The notes under the pieces: generated by a model
Told to the model about the DNA's origin: nothing
Databases searched by the model: none
What the model saw: only the letters and a program-made list of their open reading frames with translations
Program-made: the position numbers and the translations under genes
Shown here: piece after piece, positions 23,114-35,394 of the stretch
How positions within the stretch are numbered: position 1 is the first letter of the stretch
Layout of the letters: every line of letters starts with the position of its first letter
NCBI RefSeq assembly: GCF_963662255.1
Contig: NC_085051.1
Location: forward strand, 56,521,101 to 56,585,100
DNA from: Cinclus cinclus
Taxonomy: Eukaryota > Chordata > Aves > Passeriformes > Cinclidae
Length of the DNA: 64,000 nucleotides
Direction of reading: 5' to 3'

Positions 23114-24186
23114 CAAAAACAGGCTCTCAGGAGCAAGAGAGGCTCTGGGAAGCTCTTTTGGCATGACTTTTAACTATTTCTGGTACTATAATCTAGCTTT
23201 GTATTATGATAATAAAAACCCCTTTTGTCCTGGTATCTCCATCACTAGAGCCTTAACTGTGAAACAGAGGTTGTGCTGCCCTTGGGACTGACCAGAAATG
23301 TGTTTCCACATGGAGCTTGCCAGGGGTGTGCTATGCAACCAGGTGTGATACCTGTCTGTGCTGGAAAAGTGCTTAAATATTTTAATTTCTAAAAAAATGG
23401 TGAATAAAAAATTAAAGGGACATGGGGTGCACTCACCATCACCACCCCAATTTAAACTGTAAGGAGACACTGCAGAGTTCCTGGTTTAATCTCAGACCCT
23501 CTTCTCGTACCCAAAATCTTTTCGGATATGATCGCACTAACAATCTTGTAGGGCACATCTTAATTGTGTGAGCAGTTCCCAGAAGTAAAGGTCAGGAGTT
23601 TGTTACAATTAAATCAAGTGGGAATATCCTTGCAGGTACCAGCATCACATTCCTGGATGGAATCCTGCCTGTGCTGCAGCCAGTCCTCTGCTGTCAGGAG
23701 GACACAGCCCTGCCCCTGCTCACATAGAACAGCTTGGAGTCACCACACAGAGGAGTTTGTGATGTAGCTCCAGGCATGGGAATGAAATACAGCAATGACT
23801 CCACTACAGAGGTCTTAATAAACCCTCAAAAAGTGCAATTACCCTGGTTTCTCTGTCTCTGAGTGACACGTCTGTGCAGAAATTTCCTAATTTCCTTCTA
23901 CCCCTTTTCTTCTGTTTGCTTACATAGTTCAAACGAAACTTCTGAGATTTTTCCACCTGCCTCATGCCACAGCCCCATGGAAGCTAGAATTTCAACCCTG
24001 AGACAGAAAGAGGCCTGAGACTGACTTGATTGCTGGACGCTCTGAGGAATACAGGACATCCCTATTATATAAACCAACACAGTCTATTTTGAGAAAATTG
24101 TCCACGGAATAGCTTTCCCCAAATATTTGAGGCAACCACTGTTTGCTGAACAGCTGGTCTCCAAATGGCTGCTAGATGCACAAATG
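23114..24186. other. Unique non-coding DNA
   Basis: No gene or repeat recognised. Short frames only (88 codons or fewer). Confidence 0.55.
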
Positions 24187-24316
24187 TCATAGAATCACAG
24201 GAAAGTTGGAAGGGACCTTAAAGAAATTTTCATCCCCACCTTCCAGCCATGGGCGGGCACGCCTTACACTGGATGAGGTTGCTCAGGTATTCCCAAAGTC
24301 CAGCCTTCATCCAGCT
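24187..24316 (-). mobile_element. CR1 LINE fragment, short 3-prime end
   Basis: The plus strand begins CATAGAATCACAGGAAAGTT and GGAAGGGACCTTAAAG, the reverse complement of a CR1 3-prime end. It runs through a TTCCAGCCATGGGCGGGCAC segment and fades near 24316. About 130 bp remain. A 12-A run (24345-24356) follows shortly after. Confidence 0.9.
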
Positions 24317-24469
24317 CTCACCCAGATCTCAGGCTGCATTTAGGAAAAAAAAAAAAGAATGTTCAAATGATATTTTACAGACTACTGACACGAGAGAACA
24401 GGACTCTCATGCTGCTGGTCAATGATACAGGAAAAACCTTGTATTTCTCAACAATTGCATGGGCAATGA
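24317..24469. other. Non-coding DNA with a 12-A run
   Basis: Holds the A homopolymer at 24345-24356 and nothing else recognised. Confidence 0.5.
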
Positions 24470-24720
24470 GTGCTCATGACAAAAGCATCATCCATCATGA
24501 TTTTGTCATTTAGGTTTGGGGTTTGATTTTTTTTGCCTGACTAGCATCTGCATGCTGGGTCAGCATGTTACCAAATGAGATTAAATTAATAAATATTACT
24601 AAGTAATAGCATTTTTACCGGCAACATATTTGCATTACTGTAAAAGCTAATGTCTATAGAATAACCTTAAAACAACGGAGCAATTATAGAATTTCTTAGT
24701 GAAATGAAATGGTCTTACAG
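24470..24720. promoter_or_regulatory. Candidate conserved element with octamer site
   Basis: AT-rich unique sequence carries ATTTGCAT at 24628-24635, the exact complement of the POU octamer ATGCAAAT. TAAT-rich stretches flank it (GAGATTAAATTAATAAATAT near 24577) together with one CpG (ACCGGC). A GCATGCTGGGTCAGCATG partial dyad lies at 24551-24568. Function is inference. Confidence 0.35.
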
Positions 24721-27700
24721 TGCCTGCCAGGTCTGCTACTGATGTCAAAAGACCTTTTTCCAGATAAAGAATTGTAAGATTAAGCTCCAAATAGTTAACA
24801 AATATCTTTTAAAATGCTTCATAAAACATTTTAAAATTCCAGTTTAATCTAGAATAATTTGAATCCTATTCTCCCACTCAGGGGCTTGTTTAGATTAAAA
24901 AGATTATCAAGGGAAATGGCAGATTCTGAACCTCACAGTGTTGTTAGAACATGAGTAAATCTCTGTATCTGAGAGGTCTGCTCTAGCTGAGAACAGACTG
25001 TTCTAACCTCTGACAGAGACTGGGATGCAATACACAGGACAGGAATTACTGGGAGGCAGAGGTTTAGAATGAAGCATTAAACAGCCTCTCTTGAATTTAT
25101 GTTATGGCTTTCTGGTGCAGAGAAATACAAAAACTCATTGCCCTGAGGATGTGAGGGCTCTCAAGGGCTGCAGCCCGTGGGGAGGACACAGAGAACGTGA
25201 CCCTTTACCCTGTCCTGCTGCATCCACAGCTCTAGCCCACACCAAAGGAAGTATTAAATAAACTTCCTCAGCATTGCTGCTCTCACACCCCACCCTGCCT
25301 ATCACTCCCACTTGGGGCTCTGTGCAACAGAAGATTTCTGGAGAAGACAGAAGTGTTTGGTGTTTCTTTCCATTTGCAGCCTTCCTCGAAGGCAAACTTT
25401 GCTATAGTTAATGTTCAAAAACTAGCAACCAAGTAAAGTCAGTGAGTTAAGGGAAGTCCTCCCCCTCTGTTCTGTGCCTGTGAGACAACATCTGGGGTGC
25501 TGTGCCTGCACCTGAAGACCTCCTGACATCCCTTCTGACCAAATTATTAATTTATTACCAATGTACCACCATACCTAACCCCATGGATATCCTGCTTCAT
25601 CACACACAACAGCAGTGGTCTCTGCTGGAGTTCCACAGTGTATTTCATTGTGGAAGGGGGGTGCCAGGCAGGAGAGAGTAGAACATGCCCTAGAACTGAC
25701 ATTAGGATTATGTTCAGTCGCTAGGGATGCACACAGAGGAGCAGGAGGGGTAAAAACAGCAATTCAGGTGAATGTGAAGATGGAAAATACTAAATAGTGT
25801 GGAAAATTTTAAGGCCTGATATAGGACTGATACAGAGAAGGGCATTCTAATTAATTCTATTAATGATTAATAACATTCTAATTAAGTTTAAAATCACAGA
25901 AAAATCTATTTTTAATAACTTTCTATTATGCCTTCAATTAGGGCAAAACACTGCCATGTGACATTTAGATTTAAGATGGGCAAGCAAAAGTAGCAATAAA
26001 TGACAACTACAAAACATTGCAAATGTTAAGAGGCCTCATGCCTTTTGCAAGTCCAGAACAGACCCCAAACTAGAAGTTTATCATAGAGGAGATAGAGAAG
26101 CTGCAGAAATCTTTCCATTCCTGGACTAAATTCACTCCTCCTCAGAAACAAGCAGGGGCACCGAGTGAAGAGTTGCAGTTCAGTTTGGGTGTTGCCTTGA
26201 ACAGATGATATTACACAAAGCTTGACTTTGAGATATTTTAAAATCAGACGCTAGACAGAATTATTTAAGGGTAGTCACAAGGCAAATGTCCATGAGACCT
26301 GATCCAAGATGGGAAGAAAGACAATCAGGTTCTCTCTTGTACTTCTCAACCCATGGGCTTGGTCTGTGATGGGGAAAGGGTGATAAAACCAGGATATGAA
26401 GTGGAATACAACATACTGGGAGGCACACTCCATGCAGATTCTGAGCACATCGCTGTCTCTTGGCAGACTTAAGAAGATGTGACTTAAGACAGACATTTCT
26501 GGGGACAGAGCTGTCATTTCACTGTCTGGACTGTGTCTGATGTCTCCATGTGGCACAAAGGAGTCTGAGTGCAGGCTGAGGCTTTTCCCTCAGAAAATCT
26601 CATGGTGCCTACAGGGGTGTGCTGGGCCACCAGCCTGACCCCAGGAAAGGGCCTGGACCTGCACTTGCAACAAGGACGTGGTCTGCTCAGTGCCAATCAC
26701 TGCTCAAAACAACCACAGGAACAGGGCGAGACTGGGAACACAACTGGGAAGAGGAGTCGCAGGGAAAAGTGAGAAATAATACAGACTGCACAAGACTCTT
26801 CCCTCACCCAGGGCAGTTTTATACTGCATGAAATTCCTGGCATGGATAGGATAATATTTTCACACTGGATGGGAAAAAATCTAGTCAAAACCCACACTAC
26901 CACTCAACCTGTATTTTCTTTCACTTAAAAATCCCTGTTCACTCTTATTAGCTTGGGAGTTTTTTGATACAAAACTTTGTAATATTTTTAAATGGTAGAA
27001 ATTACAATCTCAGACAGAATCTTTCTTTCTTAATACTGGCGTTCCTTCTCCAAATGCAGGTCAGCTAAAAGTTTCTTACTTCAGGTAATCCAGGGAAAAA
27101 TACAGAGACAAAACCTCAGAGGAAATTCAAGTCAAAAAAGGAAACCACGTACCAGGAAAACCAATTTCAAGAAATATTTCACAGGTAAAGCTTCTTCTTC
27201 AGGAAACTGCTAACAAAATTACTTCAATTTATTTATCCCAAGTGAAGGATTCTCCTATGGGGTGTTGGAATTAGACAGAGGTGGCTGCAGGAAAGGGTAG
27301 AACTTGGAATTTCTGAATCCCCTAAAGAACAAACTGATAGAAAAGCTATACCAGGTACTGAGCAGGGATTAAAAAAAAATATTCTGACCAGTGAAAATTT
27401 TGGGAATGCCCAGGTGATCCTGCCATACCTTGGGATAAAATTAGACCTTAATATTTTTTGCTGTGGCAAAGAGGAGAATCCGTGGCTGCAGGGATGAAGG
27501 ATGCTCCTTGGACTCTGGCAAGCTGAAGGACAGGCACTGCTCTGCCAACAAGAGTTAATCCTGGCTCTTCTGTCATCTCTAATTGCTCTGAGGATTGAGA
27601 TGAGGAGCTGTTCCAGCTCTTGCAGGAGACATTCTACTTTTTAATGAGACTTGGGGCAGAAGGAGCAGGCAGGCTGATCCTTTGGGCTGCCAAGCAGGGC

Positions 27701-27729
27701 CAGTGCCTGCGTTTGGTGGGCAGCAGCAG
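24721..27729. other. Unique non-coding DNA
   Basis: About 3 kb without a recognised gene or mobile element. 25.8-25.95 kb is very AT-rich with repeated ATTCTAATTAA-like blocks. 26.5-26.8 kb and 27.5-27.7 kb are more GC-rich with only short frames. Confidence 0.55.
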
Positions 27730-27757
27730 AGCTCACCTGGCTTTCTGCAGGTGAGCT
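27730..27757. other. 10-bp inverted repeat with paired E-boxes
   Basis: AGCTCACCTG (27730-27739) and CAGGTGAGCT (27748-27757) are perfect complements separated by eight bases. Each arm contains a CACCTG/CAGGTG E-box. The structure could be a cruciform or a paired bHLH or zinc-finger site. It is not linked to any RNA gene. Confidence 0.6.
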
Positions 27758-29119
27758 AACACAGCTGGCCACAGCTCTGTGCCTCAGGGGAGATGCTGAG
27801 CCAAGTTAATTCTGGTCTCCTTTGTCCAGGGGCAGATCAGGACAGGCACAAGACCTGTTACTTGTACAGGTAGAGTCTGTTCTTTAAAAGGATCGTGTTC
27901 TCCATAGTTCCTAAATATAGGGCGAGATGTGTTATTCACAGAGCATCTTCTGACAAAAACTGCCAGATGCTGGGGCCAATACAGTGGCTGCTGCCTGTTT
28001 TCAGTGCAACTAAGAACACTCTAAAAATAGAAACCAGTCAAAGGACCAAAACCCTACAGCAGCCTGCGTCACTGCTGTATTTCTTCAAACCATAGCGATA
28101 TGAGATGATAAATAAAAAAGGGAGAGAAAACCTCCAGGCCATATAAACAGAGAAAAGGCATAGGTTTCTAAAGGGAAAAATGAGATTTCTCAAATGTTGC
28201 AATTTTAAATGAAAAACAATAGAACATCAAGATTAGCATTTTATTCATTCCAGGACAGAGAGAAATACCCCAAGCGTGTAAAGAAAAAAATGTTGTGGCC
28301 TAGAAAGTGTTGCCCATAAAGAAGTACACAGAACTGTTTAGAGCTTTGAACCATCTTACAGCCTGGGGACCAAAGATCCTCCACCCCAAAACCACCCTCA
28401 AACCCAGTTTCTTTGAAGTTCTAGCCCATGTTTCAGAAGGTTGATTAATCAAGTCTAGGATATGATGATGCTCCTATGTATTTCCTCATAAACAGTTTCA
28501 GTATTCAGTAATCCTTATTATCAAAAGCACACTCTTCTGTTTTCAGCACAAATTTATCTGAGTTTCCTGTTCCACTTCTTTGACCACATTCTGTCTTCAT
28601 TAGTCTGAAGACCATTCCCCAGTCTCAGAGGCCATCCATCTGCAGAGATGGAAAACTAACTCACCTTCAAGCTCAGTCTCTCCAGGGCACAGTCCCATAT
28701 CTAGAGACATTTCCGTAGCTATTTTCTAAGTTTTCAAATCTCTGTTTTCAGGATGGCTAGCAGAACTCAACACCTTCCAGCAATGTGCTTGCAACTGCCA
28801 CCTCTTCTCCCAACCAACAGCATCTTGTCTTTGATACCCAAGGGTCACATCTTGAGTTCAGGATGACATTTGGGCCATGGGAATGTGCCAGCTGGCAGAG
28901 CAGAGCAGGCAGAGCTCCCTCTGGCAATGGGTAACTGGATACACCAATTCCCCAGAGAGCTGCTGAGTGGGTCTTTTGGTGGGGCTGAAGGGGTCCATGG
29001 GCAGCAATCATGACTTACATGGACTCCAAATATCAGCTTCCAGACTGCCCTCCTTCTGACTCAATGGGAAAATAATAAATACTCTGTCTGCTCCCTCTCC
29101 CACCCTCGCAGTTTGTCAC
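27758..29119. other. Unique non-coding DNA
   Basis: No gene or repeat recognised. The longest frame is 84 codons (28757-29011 minus). Confidence 0.55.
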
Positions 29120-29470
29120 ACTCAGGCAGTCAGCAAGGCTGCTGCCCCAGCCAGCACAAAGTGATTATTTTTCTCCCTTTTTATGCTAACCTAACTGCTT
29201 TAAAAAATGAGCAGTTATTAATTCACCAAACACTTATTTAGCAATGAGGGGGCAAGCAGGGTGCTGTTTTCCTTTCCTTTCATGGTTACTACCCATGGTA
29301 CCATGAGCAGAATCTTTATTGACTTCACACCTATATGGAAACTGGGGGCCCTGCTGCACAGGGGCAACCATCTCCTTGTCCTGCAATGTGAATGCTAAAT
29401 TTAAATGCCATTAAAACTACATCATGGAGTCTGAAGCTTTCTAAACAAAGATGGTTAAAGAGAATCCCAG
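29120..29470. promoter_or_regulatory. Candidate conserved non-coding element
   Basis: Unique sequence without transposon traces and almost without open frames. It contains TAAT-type blocks (CAGTTATTAATTCACC near 29212), a perfect 12-bp palindrome CATGGTACCATG (29294-29305) and a block AAATTTAAATGCCATTAAAA near 29397. Called on composition and motifs only. Confidence 0.35.
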
Positions 29471-29634
29471 AAAAAGCTGTTTCTTGAAGATAGTGTTTAG
29501 TTATTCACTTCCTTTCTGATAGCATTATCACTTAACTCTTCAAAAAAGAGTTTTAGGAATGAAAGTCCCTGATCACAGGTCTAAATTTATTATTCTGCAT
29601 TTTCTTCTGCATTTTCCATTTATATTAAGAATGT
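29471..29634. other. Unique AT-rich non-coding DNA
   Basis: Nothing recognised. Confidence 0.45.
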
Positions 29635-29985
29635 GACATTTTTTTGTGTAAAAGCTACAGAGAACAGCGTTGTCCGCCTTCAGTAAATTGAAATACAAAT
29701 ACAAACAGTTGTGCTTGGTAAGGTTTATTGAGTCCTGTAAATTAAAATTTCTTCACTATTCCCACTGCTATTTCTAGGCTGCTGCATAATAATAATGAAA
29801 ATATGTGGTTAAAAATAGGTCAATGAAATTTACATTGTCCAAGCTGAAACTAAAAGCAGAATTGATGGTGAAAACCACTGAAAATTAGCAACATATTATA
29901 AAGTCTTCCTGAGCAAATTAGACAAAAGCAAAAATATCGAGGCCTTTCATGCAGCTCTTTCCTCAAGAGATTGAGTAATTTTAGC
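29635..29985. promoter_or_regulatory. Candidate conserved non-coding element
   Basis: AT-rich unique stretch with three retained CpG in GCGTTGTCCGCC and ATCGAGG, an ATAATAATAATG run, and several AAATTA or TAAATT cores. No frame reaches 60 codons. Enhancer-like by composition. Confidence 0.3.
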
Positions 29986-30321
29986 AAAAGTGGGAACCAT
30001 AGCCTGGCTGATCATTGTTTCAGTTTCGGGGCAACAACAGTGCTGTCTTCCTGACTCACCTCTCACTTTTGGGATTTTGCCTATCTCAGCTTTAGTATTG
30101 AATGCTATAAAGGAGGGGATTTTTTACCTAAACTGCTAAAGTGCAAAAGTTTCACTGATGTTCACTGTATCAACTGTCACCCAAGACACTAAGCAGTTTT
30201 TACAAGTCATAAAGTCCTTGTTTATGGTTTTTATGATGGAATTTTCAGCTCTGTAGACTCTGATAACAGCTCAGTGTCTCAGAAGAAAGCAGCTCGTTCC
30301 ATCTGCCAATGACCACTTCTA
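29986..30321. other. Unique non-coding DNA
   Basis: Nothing recognised before the CR1 fragment. Confidence 0.5.
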
Positions 30322-30455
30322 ATCACAGAGTCACAGAATGGTTTGGTTTGGAAGGGACCTTAAAAATTATCCAGTTCCAACCTTGCTGCCATAGGCAGGG
30401 ACACCTTCCACCAGACCAGTTTGCTCCAAGCCCTGTCCAACCTGGTCTCTGTTAG
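30322..30455 (-). mobile_element. CR1 LINE fragment, short 3-prime end
   Basis: The plus strand reads AATCACAGAGTCACAGAATG, then GTTTGGTTTGGAAGGGACCT and CAGGGACACCTTCCACCAGA. This is the same subfamily signature as the copy at 8660. About 134 bp are left before similarity stops at TCCAACCTGGTC. Confidence 0.93.
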
Positions 30456-33400
30456 GTTTATAAAAGGAATTAGTGAAGTTTTTAAATGTTAGCATCGTTT
30501 CAACGACAAAAAAATTGAGCTGACATTTCTCATTGATAACTCTATAGGCATCAAATGAAAGCAAAATGAAAATTCAAACAGCTGTTCCCTGCCCCAGATG
30601 CCACAACAGCAAGGAATGCAATTTGAGTGCACCTCTCTACATCCACTGGCATGTTTTTAAGGCACAGACAAGTATCTATTGATGTGATAATAGGTATGTA
30701 TATTGCATGGTGACAAATTATAGGCTTTTTTTCTTGATTTCTTAGGTCTCTTACCTGGGGTTGTGTCTTCTGAAATGTACATCAAGCACTGAGAAATCTT
30801 GAAGAGTCTCTCTAAAAGTACCTCAGGCCCCTCCCCAGTACTAGAACTATTCTATTGACAGAGCTTCCGTACTGAGGTATTAAAAAAGTAAGGAAAACAA
30901 GGATTGTTTCTTAAACCCACCTTCTCCAGTATCACTAAGCCAAACATAACTGAGAAATCACATTGCTGCAGGACTGAGGGGTGGAAAATGCATTAAACAA
31001 ACAAGAGATCAATGAAGAGAAGGGATGAAATGTTGCCTAACAGATCAGTGGAAGCCAAATGTGCCAGTGGGAGGCAATGGAGTAAGTTTAGTTTATAGCC
31101 ATGGGTTTAAAGAGAAAAGCAGTCCCAAATTATTCCCTGTACTAGAAAGGAATGTGTCTAACTTCAAACGTGAAATCTTGTATGAGGACGCTTTACTGAA
31201 GATTATATAGTGATCCCGATTATAAATTCCCCAGGTTCTCTTGGGGCCAATTTGCAAAGTCTAGTGCTGGGAGATGAGAACACGACGTTGTTTGACACAC
31301 AAAGAAAACTTAACCAGGGTGCTGTGATCAGGGGACTTCAGGAGTACCAAAGACAAAAAAAACCAAAAACCTCTTGAGCTTGGAGCCAGCAGACCTTAGA
31401 GGGATGTCTCAAAAAATGTTACTCTTAAGGTCCCTTTACATGTTGCAGAAATCAGTTTGTTGCTGAAGTTGATAAAAAGGTTTTGAAGAGAAATTGAGGG
31501 AATGAAAATACTTTGTGATTACTAGGGTCTTTTTTCCCATAAAAAAGAAGGATTCTGATTTTCTTTTAAAAAAATTAATGCACTAGAGAAAATGAAAAAC
31601 CAAGGCATTTGTATTCTGAGAATTTATCAGATTTAAGCCAAAAAACTGGCATTTGACTGGCTTGATGTAGAAGTGCCACTTGCTCTTGCTCTTTCCGTCT
31701 CTCCAGTCTGGGTTTCCCATGGACAGCATGGAGTTGGGGTACAGGAGGCTTGGCAAGGTGCTCTGGTGAGGGGTGCTCAGGAAGCCTCGTGAGAGAATGG
31801 ATGCACCAAGTGTTGCACTACAGCTCCCACGTTGTGCTTCAGCAGCATTTCTAACCAGACTGGGAGGAGGAAGTGAGGGTGTGCTTGTTTTTTGCTTTTT
31901 CTGGTTCTGTTTGTTTTGGTTTTGTTCTTTTTTTTCTTTTTTGAACAGGAAGAATGAAATTCCCTTAAAAAGTCAGTTTTATTGGCTGAAAAGTCAAAAA
32001 ACCCTCCATAGGAAAACCTTGCACCCCCTCTCTGATCCCCATCGTCATTTGTTTGACCAGGTGCAGAGTTTCTTTTTAGAGAGAAAGAGGAGACTGTAGT
32101 CTGTCATATCTGAGGGAACTGGGTTAGAGAGAAGAGGCAGATGACAGGGGTGGCTGGGCATGGTGTTGGCAGGGTGTCAAGGGGAGCTGGGAGGAGGTGG
32201 GAGCCATCTGCCTGGAGAAGAAGGTTGCTGAGATGAAGGTAAAAGGGGTGGCAGAAGGAGAACAAGCCTGTACTGCACTTCAGAAATACTTTTGCTTTAA
32301 GTTCGGGAGTGGAGTAGATGTGGATGCATCCCCACACACAGGGAAGTTATTAATGGTGCTCGATGTGAGCTGATTTTCCTCAAAGAGAAGGTGGGTGAAC
32401 TCACCCTGGGGAAGCTGACAGGGCTGTGGCAATATTGAATCAACCTGCAGGGAAGTCGATTTCAGCTGCAGAAAAGTTTCAAGTGGGTGATTCATGCTCC
32501 TTCTAAGCATACAAGCCAGAGGGTCTCATTACAGGAGCCTCAATGGCAACCCAAGATTCCTTCCCAGGTTTAAGTTGTCCTTTCCCTGCATGCATCATTC
32601 ATCCCCACATAAACAGCTTTAGAGAGAAAAGCTTCAGGTGTGCCTGTGTATATAACTCTAAATGGGAAGGTCAGCAGAAACCCAATCCTTGCAAGTTTTC
32701 TGGCTTTACGAAGTAGTGGGGATGCTCATGAAAATGGATGTGCATTCCTAGTTCATACCAGCCTAGATAAATCACAAGGAAGGACCTTCAGCCAGGCAGC
32801 ACTCAGAAATACCAGCTATACATAAACTCGAGGAAAGCAGAGCTTTGGACCATGTGGGAGCAAGAGCAGTTTGAAGAGGAAAGTGAATTCAAGCAATAAT
32901 TGGTAAGGAAAGTGACATTTTCTGTGAAAATGTTCAAAATACTAAACTGTACACAAGTGTTCAAATACAAAATTGAGCACTGAGTGTCAGGCAAAGCAAC
33001 AAAACATCCCAGAGCTGCAGGACACTCAGCACTACCAAAAAATGACAAGCCTTGGTCAGCAGATTTGTGGTGGTGTGAGATGAGCCCAGAGGTCTCAGGT
33101 GGGTTTCTGTGAGTCTTCCCTACCTGATAAAAGGAAAAAAAAAAATCAGATTTAAAAGAACTTGAAACAGAATACTTCAAATCTTACAGGAAGAATGGTT
33201 GAAAATCACCAAGAAAGCTAAACAGGTAGAAGACAAAAAGGTTTTTAGGGATATTTTCTGAATGGAAACATAGCCACAAAAATAGAGATTTGATTTCTCC
33301 TCCTCTGGACAAATGGACAGGGAGAAGGTTGAGGTTCAGCACCCTGATCTGTCTGGTTCACAGCAAGCTCCTCATACATCAGGTCTCTGACACAGGCAGG

Positions 33401-33958
33401 GCACAAACCTGGAGGGTTTTCTCCTGCCAGCCCAGCCAGATTCTTAAATACTGGCAGTGGAGTCTCCATCCCTTCTCCACTTATCTCTTCTCTAAAGAAA
33501 ATATCATTATAAACAGCCCACCTCTATAGAAAACTCTAATTATGAATGCACTGTTTCATCAAAATTAACTATATTTGTGATCTCAGAATCAACATAACAT
33601 TCAAGCATATGCTAAAATCCCATTGGGGTCAAACTACCTGGTTTAGTGCCATTAAATACTGCCATTAAATTGACTAAGGGTGGCAAGCTTGCATATTTGG
33701 TAGCTCATTTCTCCTGTTGCTGCAATCCATGAAAACCCTCCCCAGCTGGAATTCAGGATTCATTCTTTTATACAGGCCTGCCTGTATCACATTCTGCTCA
33801 AGGGAAAGACTGATATGCAACCTCTCCTCAGTAATCATTTTTGTATCGTGGGAGTCTAAATGTACAGGGGTTTACACACGAAATGGAATTGCAAACATTT
33901 GATTTATCTCAGTTTTAAAAGAGTGGTTCTACTTCTGTCACAATCTGAAAACACTGAA
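30456..33958. other. Unique non-coding DNA
   Basis: About 3.5 kb with no recognised gene. A T-rich patch at 31885-31940 shows up as a Phe-rich spurious frame. A purine-rich patch lies at 32100-32270. The 125-codon minus frame at 32803-33180 has no recognisable domain. Confidence 0.55.
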
Positions 33959-33974
33959 GGGGGGGGGGGGGGGG
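33959..33974 (+). repeat. G homopolymer (16 G)
   Basis: Sixteen consecutive G sit in ordinary sequence (AAACACTGAA before, CGAAACTGG after). The run can form a G-quadruplex on the plus strand and its length is prone to sequencing and assembly error. Confidence 0.95.
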
Positions 33975-35179
33975 CGAAACTGGGGATCTTATCAAATTCT
34001 CAAGCCCCAAATAAATATAAGATGAAATCCATGAAAAGTTATCTTTGTTCTGCTGGGCACTCACAGTGCTGAATAAACCTGTCTTGGACAGGAGGTCTAC
34101 ATGGAAAAGAGGAGGCAATTGCTGGCACAAAGGCAAATATAAAATTGCATTTGGGGATTAATCCAAACACCCAGTGCAGAACCAACCTTCCTGCAGTCAG
34201 ACTGAGTGGAAACTGGAAGAATCCATGCCTCATGTCCTGAAAATGTTTTGGCATTCTATAGCAGAGTGGCCTGTCTGAATCACCACCAGCAATGCCACTG
34301 AATGTCAAGAAAGGCCAAAGGATCCCAGGGGACATAAGAGCACATGAGTGCTCCAGAATGTGTTCAGGTAAATCATTGATCAGTACTTACAGAAATGAAC
34401 ACTTCCTCTCACACAAGGGGAAGCAATCAAAAAATGAAAAAATTAAAGTTGTGAGGTGACTTGTTCTCAGTGATTAGTTCAGCTAGGTCTAATCAATTCC
34501 ACTATTTAGTCTTCCCATGTCCTACTGATCTGAACCTCTTTTTCCCACCTCACAAGAAATCCTTGTGAAAAAAAAGCAAAGGAATGATTAATTTTTTTAG
34601 TATGAGACAGCCTGACCTTATACTCCATTAAACAGAGTGTTTCCATAGTTTCCATGTAATTTGTAATGGATGAGTTCACCTATGTACCAAACAGACTCTT
34701 TATATTGCCAGAATTGTATGGAAAATAAAATCTGAATTGTTGCTGCTTAATGAAAATATAAAACCCAAAGCAAAACTTAAAAAAACCAAACATTCACATT
34801 GTCTGTGGATGGCCAAAACACATAGTATTTTTTGTTCTGTCTCCTTGTGAACTTGGAAGGCTCTTCACCAAATGAACTGGCACTGTGGCATGCTGAGCAT
34901 TTCTGAGGGTGTGAGTGCAGTAGAAGCACCTTCAGAGAAAGCCTGGATCCACTGTAATCAACAGCATTTGGGCCACTGGTTTCAAAGGATCATAAGGCTA
35001 CAGGGCAACGTGTTAGAATTTAATTTCAGACCTTTAATTGAAGGTTTAGCACCAGAGGTCCCATTTATGCTGCTTTCTTGGCAGCATTAAATGTTGTGGC
35101 TCATCTGGGGATTTACAGTCGTGTTTGCAGGTCTCCTTTCTGGTGAAAGCAAAGGGGACACAGCCTGGAAAAGTCCAGC
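33975..35179. other. Unique non-coding DNA
   Basis: No gene or mobile element recognised. AT-rich from 34430 to 34830, with short frames elsewhere (98 codons or fewer). Confidence 0.55.
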
Positions 35180-35394
35180 ATCCCATTCCATCCCATCCCA
35201 TCCCATCCCATCCCATCCCATCCCATCCCATCCCATCCCATCCCATCCCATCCCATCCCATCCCATCCCATCCCATCCCATTATCCCATCCCATTATCCC
35301 ATCCCATTATCCCATCCCATTATCCCATCCCATTATCCCATCCCATCCCATCCCATCCCATCCCATCCCATCCCATCCCATCCCATCCCATCCC
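35180..35394. repeat. (ATCCC)n array with nested 13-bp block
   Basis: The first 100 bp are 20 pentamer units (one is ATTCC). Then come five exact copies of the 13-mer ATTATCCCATCCC (35280-35344), then ten perfect ATCCC units. On the minus strand the array reads GGGAT repeats, a regular series of G3 tracts with 2-base loops. All frames stay open across it, which creates spurious His-Pro-Ile-Pro-Ser and Gly-Met-Gly-Trp-Asp repeat proteins. Confidence 0.97.
35280..35344. repeat. 13-bp higher-order unit, five exact copies
   Basis: ATTATCCCATCCC begins at 35280, 35293, 35306, 35319 and 35332. The unit is two ATCCC pentamers plus ATT. It probably arose once within the pentamer array and was then amplified as a block. 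Confidence 0.95.
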
